From Brachynemurus nebulosus (taxonomy: Eukaryota; Arthropoda; Insecta; Neuroptera; Myrmeleontidae): a stretch of 64,000 nt of DNA. Shown here one piece after another: positions 57,932 to 64,000 of the stretch; the stretch's first letter is position 1, and every line of letters begins with the position of its first letter. A program made the position numbers and the translations under genes. The stretch spans positions 1,614,501 to 1,678,500 of the forward strand of contig JAPWDM010000048.1 of NCBI GenBank assembly GCA_035578155.1, written 5' to 3'. The notes beneath the pieces were generated by a model, which did no database searches, was not told the DNA's origin, and saw only the letters and a list, made by a program, of their open reading frames with translations.

Positions 57932-58400
57932 CCGAGTAGAAATTAAATAGGGCACGCCCTAACTAGGTCTGGCCCGGATCAGGCTTATCAAGAGCATACC
58001 CTATTAGGTTTATCGAATAAGGCCCTGATCGGGGCCTGATCAGGAAAATCCTATTAAGGATTGCCCTACTTGTTTGATTTGGTCCTGACCTAATTTGCCT
58101 TATTAGGGCCCTATTATGCTTCGACTGATCCGACTCTGGTTTTGTCTCCTTATTAGTGCCCTACTATGGTTTTCCCATAGGTTAACATAGGTCATAGGTT
58201 AACATAGGTCATAGGAAAAGCTGCCTGATCAGGACGAGAAAAGGTTGTTTGTTTAGGGCCGGAGCAGGCCTCCTGATCAGGACCGGGGCGTTATATTTTT
58301 GGTTCACCTTCATATATATGGTTTGCCTTATTCGTGTCCTACGTTAACTCCGGCAAACCGAATCCTGGCCGTATTCCAACCCTAAAAAATTTCTGCTTGG
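57932..58400. mobile_element. MITE with CCGAGTAGAAATT-type ends
   Basis: Left CCGAGTAGAAATTAAATAGG and right (reversed) CCAAGCAGAAATTTTTTAGG. The inside repeats CCTGATCAGG, CCTTATTAGGGCCCTA and a 20-bp direct repeat CATAGGTTAA. No target duplication is clear. Confidence 0.6.
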
Positions 58401-58404
58401 AAAA

Positions 58405-58648
58405 ACTAATCTAAACAAATGTCAACCATATCATAATTTTTCTAACATTATTTATACATTTATACATTACAATTGTATTATGATTTGGAGGAGAAAGGTA
58501 GTGGTGTGCAGACTAACAATAAGACTGGTATGCAAATATGCAAATAGTAGTTTCATAACCGGTCGTCGGATTCGAATCTTCGACCTATCAGTATGGAAAT
58601 ACTTGTGCTCAAACATATTCGGCCACTTCACTGGTAAGACAATGATTC
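58405..58648. other. AT-rich spacer
   Basis: GGATTCGAATCTTCG (58568) resembles a tRNA B box but no tRNA fold is found. Confidence 0.3.
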
Positions 58649-58651
58649 TTA

Positions 58652-59384
58652 GGCCGTATTTACACGTGTTTAGTAGCTAAAGCAGGTTACTTAATCAAGT
58701 TACTAAATTTAGTTACTTTTGTCATGTAGACAGTTGTATTTAGTGCAAGTGCAAGTAAGAAATTTAGTAATCTGTTTAGTCAAGTAAATAGAAGCCTGTT
58801 CTATTTACTTGTGCAGGTAGCTTACCCCCACTTTATTTTTTTTTAACTTGCTGTTATTTGTACGAGTGTAAACACATTAGTTTAGTCAAGTGTTTAGTAG
58901 ATTCAAATATACAAATATAGGCGCGTAAATATTTATTTATTGCAAATATTTTTTTGGGAATTTTTATACTTATTGTAGTATATAAATAATAAATATCAAA
59001 AAAGTCACTGAAGGCAACTCGATTAAAAACTGAAATTCGTATGACAACCACTTTTCATCTAATAATAATAAAAAAATATATATAATATTTTTTTTTTCCA
59101 TTTTTTGGAATATATTTGGGACAAATCATATATAAATACATTAAAAGGTCGAACCAACAAGTCAGTTCAAACATATCTGATACATTTTTATAGTCCACAA
59201 CGAATTTATTGATGACTATGTACCATTTTTAATTTAGTTTTACTAGGTTATGTATTACTACTTCAACTAATACTAAATCAATTTACTAAATTGTGTGTAG
59301 ACAGCCACTAAACAAAAAAATTATTCAATTTAGCTACTTGCTTTAGTAACCTGCTTTAGTTACTAAACTCGTGTAAATCCGGCC
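58652..59384. mobile_element. PIF/Harbinger-like MITE with TTA duplication
   Basis: TTA-GGCCGTATTTACACGTGTTT at the left, and the right end reversed is TTA-GGCCGGATTTACACGAGTTT. Inverted repeats of about 40 bp run into AAAGCAGGTTACT. Three-base TTA duplication fits Harbinger-type derivatives. 733 bp; a minus-strand frame inside is not convincing. Confidence 0.75.
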
Positions 59385-59389
59385 TTATT

Positions 59390-60375
59390 ACCAAAATCAT
59401 AAATCAAAGTCCAGTACATCTGAACAGTGTTTCATAATCCTTACTCCACCAAAGCTATCGGCTTCTGAGAAAAATTTACTGTAGAACACATAACCTAATA
59501 GTTATAGGAACTTCCTTATTTTTGTATTTTTTTTTAAGTCAGAAATACTGATCCACTATGTGCCCGATACAGATTATATGGCGCACATATTCGCTTAACA
59601 ATAATATTATTACTATATTTGCCTTATCTCATATATAAACACAGAAATACAAGGAAAGTACCTTGACTTAAAACCAACAGTAGTAATCGGCACAAAGATT
59701 AAAAGTAATTAAAATGTTGTATAAATATTTTAAACTGAAACAATGTTCATTTGTGCTTAGTTAAAATTAAGCACAATAAAACTTAACCAACAAGTTTGCA
59801 CAAAAAAGAATTTTCTATTTTTGTACCAAATTCATAATATTATGTGTATATATTATTTAATTATAAAAATGTACAACAATGCAATAATGTGTGAATTCAT
59901 GTATGCGATGCATCTATACATACTCATGTGGGTCGGTATTTAGATAGAAAATTCTAGAATAAATAATACATTACTGCATTGCAGAGTTACACAATACAAA
60001 CAAAACAACAAAACTTTACAGAACTTTCCATAAACAAAATATTACTATCTTTACAAATTATTTCAACAATAAAACATATTTCCAACTTTCTAAATATATT
60101 GTTTCACTTTAGCATTTACGTAGGTAAGTAAGAAAAATATATACGATAATATACACACATTGCTAGTATTTTAATTATTTCTGGGCTAATATATTTCTAT
60201 TATAAATGTTACAGGATTTAATACAGTTATTTTTTAAACATTCAATAATAATATTTTACGTATAGAGATTTACTGACATTACTGAGATACATATGTGTGT
60301 ACTAGCAGCCCATGCTGACTTCGCTCAAGTGTCTATTTTGTTTTCATTTTGGTCTTTTATATAATTTCCTAGATA
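59390..60375. other. AT-rich, nothing recognised
   Basis: No gene or repeat supported. Confidence 0.4.
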
Positions 60376-60377
60376 TA

Positions 60378-61057
<680 letters not shown>

Positions 61058-61059
61058 AT

Positions 61060-62330
61060 TTTACAAGTCTTACAAGTGTACGAAATTTTACTGATAGTGA
61101 TTGGTTTCGCTCGCTAAACGACTCTAAAATAGAAGTGTCACCGCGGCAATTACTCATTTTTTTGTCACACTCCAACTCAATCCGAAAGAGAGGGGTTGAA
61201 ATCAGTAGTTGATAATGTATTAATATATAAGTATTTCAGAATAAAAGCCAAAAACCAGACGCAATAAAAAAGACCATTCCGCTCAAACGTTACAAAGAAT
61301 CAAAATTTATTTTGCGATTTTAATGATCGAAGAGGTGGATTCCAAAAGGCGCTGTCATTTTTTGTCTAATGTGAGATTTTAGTTGATGCAGAATGTTCAA
61401 GTCCAACTCTACACGATTTTCGTAGTGCCACCCTGCAAAATGAGCTTAGTCTACTGTAAAATGAATGATGAAAAATGGAATGTTTTCCAAAAAAAGCGCT
61501 AAGACAGTGACAGTTTTATTTCAAAACGCTCTAAGTTAAATTTACTCGTAAACCATTGCATTTTTTTTTTCCAATAATATGTAGCTGGTATTTTTTTTTC
61601 CAAATTTGCTTGTAAATAGATTTTCTGTTATGTCAAACACATGAAATAGCTATCAGCCTGGATTTGTTTAGCTTATCAGGCTAATTAATGACTGGGAAAC
61701 ATAAGTTGATGCGCCTTTATTCATACAAATTCGTACGAGCTCAGATAATTAAACAAATGCATATATATTTAAATATAAACGGTTACATTGCTTACAATTG
61801 TTCGTACGAATTCGTATGACTTTTTCATCCGAACAAAAATATTTTGTTTTTTTTTTGCGAATTCGTACGAAAAAGAATGAATATTGAAAAATGAATAGTT
61901 CCCATTGGATGTAAGTTACCTTTATAAAACTAAGGAAAGTTTGAGCTTTTCTAAAATCAGATTTTTAATACGATACTGTCCCACCTATCGGTATTAGGTC
62001 ATGGGTATATTATTCAAATAATTTGAAACAACATTAAAATTGTCATTTTCGAGTTCTAAATGAAGATTTTTCATCTGGTCAAAATCGTCTAGAAATTTTC
62101 AACGTAGATATATAAAAAAATACTAAAACATAAGTCTCTAATAAATTTAATTCGACAGCTAAGTCCATTGAGCGTAGCAAAAATTGAATATTAAATAGAA
62201 GTTCGTACGTAATCAATGTAACTATAACCATTCATACCAATGAATTTCGTACAAGTTTCGTATCCTAAATAACCCCACCTTATAAAGTATTATTTAAGTA
62301 CTCGGAAGATTTCATTGTATTTTTTAATTT
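61060..62330. other. AT-rich, nothing recognised
   Basis: No gene or repeat supported; GAATTCGTACGA-type words recur near 61725-61875. Confidence 0.4.
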
Positions 62331-62334
62331 TTAA

Positions 62335-64000
62335 TTAAAGGCTATTGGCGGATAAGTATGGGTAGAAATGCCCCCGCACGAATTTTGTTGGTTTTTATTC
62401 TGCTAACTGCTTTCGATATAAGATTGAAATTTACTGAGTTTCAACCCTTAAAAACTCACCCTTTGGGGGTGAAAAATTATTTTGTGAAAATCGAAAAAAA
62501 TTTATAACTTTTGAATGGCTTGACGGATCTGGCTGGAATTTTTATATGTTTTAGACACCTATATAGTGTATCTTAGAAAAAATTATCAGCTTCCAAAAAA
62601 AATCATAACCCACCCAAAAAAATTATTTAATTTTTCAATATTTTTTTTCACCAACTTGTAGCTATGGTACAATCACCAAAATTTTTTTGCAGGCTTCTTA
62701 CTATGACCGATATGACATATAATTTTTTCAGAATTTTTTTCCGGGTGCGTAATAGTTAAAAAAAATAAAATGTCCGAAAAGATTTTTTTTTCGAGGTTAT
62801 GTTCGTTGTACAATCACCCAAATATTTCTGCAGGCTTCTCACTATGATTGATAGAACATATAATTTTTCCAGAATTTTTTTCCGGGTGCATCATAGTAAA
62901 AAAATTAAATGTCCGAAAAATTTGTTTAGAGATACGTATAGGCTTCCGGGTACTCAGTCGACCGGGACTCGTTTGCAAGTTTTGAATATGTTCATAAAAA
63001 CGTTTGTGAGTGCGTAGTTTTCAAAAAAAAGAAAATAGTCGACTCAAATCTTCAAATTCCTCGATCAACCAAACACTTATCATCAGTTTTTGAAACTACC
63101 AAAATGATGATTATTGCAAATGAGACTGAGAAATATTTTTTTAGACGTTACGTCCGCTGTACATTCACCAAAATATTTTTACATGTCTTTGATTCTATTT
63201 GATGCAACATGTTATTACACATAGCAAGTTTCATTTAATAGAACATATGATACAATATTATAACTACATATAACAGTAAGTTCTGTTAATTATTGAAGGT
63301 CGGATTAGATGAGCGGGTCTCCCTAGACAACCAAGATTAAGATACTACATAGAAGTTTACCCAAGTTTAATAAAAAAGTATCTGTCGATATATTAAATAT
63401 TATTCTTCATCAGTCTCATTTGTAGTAATTGTTATTTTGATGGTTTCAAAAATTGATGATAGGTGTTCGGCTGATCGAGGAATTTGAAGATTTGAGCCGT
63501 CTATTTTCTTTTTTTCGAAAACTACGTAATCACAAACGTTTTTATGAACATATTCAAAACTTGCAAACGATTTCCGATCGACTGAGTACCCGGAAGCCTA
63601 TACCTATCTCTAAAAATATTTTTTCTGACATTTAATTTTTTTAACTATGATGCACCCGGAAAAAAATTCTGGAAAAATTATATGTTGTATCAATCATAGT
63701 GAGAAGACCGCAGAAATATTTTGGCGATTATACAACAAACATGACCTCGAAAAAAAAATGTTTTCGGACATTTTATTTTTTTTATCTATGACGCACCCGG
63801 AAAAAAATTCTGGAAAAATTATATGTTGTATCGGTCATAGTAAGAAGCCTGCAAAAAAAATTTGGTGATTGTACCATAGCTACAAGTTAATGAAAAAAAA
63901 TATTTAAAAAATAGACAATTTTTTTCGGGGGTTTATAATTTTTTTTTGAAGCTGATAATTTTTTCTGAGATACACTATATAGGTGTCTAAAACATATAAA
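62335..64000. mobile_element. Palindromic pair of HINE-variant sequence
   Basis: 62335-63130 and 63400-64000 are reverse complements (for example CTTCCGGGTACTCAGTCGA and TCGACTGAGTACCCGGAAG; TTTTTTTCCGGGTGC and GCACCCGGAAAAAAATTC). The right arm leaves the window. The left arm carries two copies of the CCGGGTGC..ATAGT block. The central 63131-63399 is unpaired. Frames inside are repeats read as protein. Confidence 0.7.

Overview
This is AT-rich, non-coding-dominated DNA of a eukaryote, most likely an arthropod and probably an insect. The signs are a THAP gene fragment with 58-59 nt introns, Penelope-like GIY-YIG fragments, Ginger-, Helentron-, hAT- and piggyBac-like elements, TTAGG-type repeats, and at least 17 (TA)n tracts. 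No intact, confidently identifiable host gene, rRNA or CRISPR array is visible. Most of the window is a graveyard of nested mobile elements.

Layout. 0-0.65 kb: a THAP zinc-finger gene fragment (minus strand). 1.3-3.35 kb: a dispersed element with a 120-bp internal satellite. 4.16-4.39 kb: a TTAA-flanked MITE. 5.16-7.13 kb: an inverted-repeat-bounded unit carrying a decayed PIN/FEN1-like gene with a C-terminal Cys-rich (CXC-like) cluster. 7.13-15.03 kb: several copies of a Helentron-like non-autonomous family (called HINE here), full, truncated, inverted and tandem, with a Penelope-like fragment at 11.2-11.6 kb. 15-21.5 kb: an inverted-repeat element, twin 139-bp MITEs, two hAT-like MITEs and a 175-bp tandem repeat. 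23.1-25.9 kb: a nest with a TA-flanked MITE containing a Ginger-like element (283-bp palindrome-rich TIRs, an N-terminal protein fragment), which itself contains a TTAA-flanked MITE. 27.5-28.0 kb: a Helitron-type 3' end.

29.3-44.45 kb: three incomplete copies of an unrecognised element (called element G here). It has divergent genes A and B, a 123-bp repeat with TGACGTCA sites, and long arms rich in TTAGG-like repeats. Between the copies lie two TIR MITEs, a second Penelope-like fragment, and a 2.1-kb recent tandem duplication of the satellite element (36.96-41.2 kb). The third copy has lost its genes and holds tRNA-like sequences.

45-50 kb: hAT-like pieces and a 0.9-kb fold-back. 50.87-53.63 kb: a second copy of the PIN/CXC-type gene end, bounded by long inverted repeats and split precisely by a full-length HINE, so the empty site can be read. 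55.48-56.27 kb: a TTAA-flanked MITE inside a minisatellite. 57.2-57.9 kb: a GC-rich run of about nine hairpins ending in poly(A). 57.9-61.1 kb: three more MITEs. 62.3-64.0 kb: a large palindromic pair of HINE-related sequence running off the window.

The most likely undescribed items are element G, the PIN/CXC gene associated twice with inverted repeats, and the hairpin chain. All family names come from motifs read by eye; no database search was possible.
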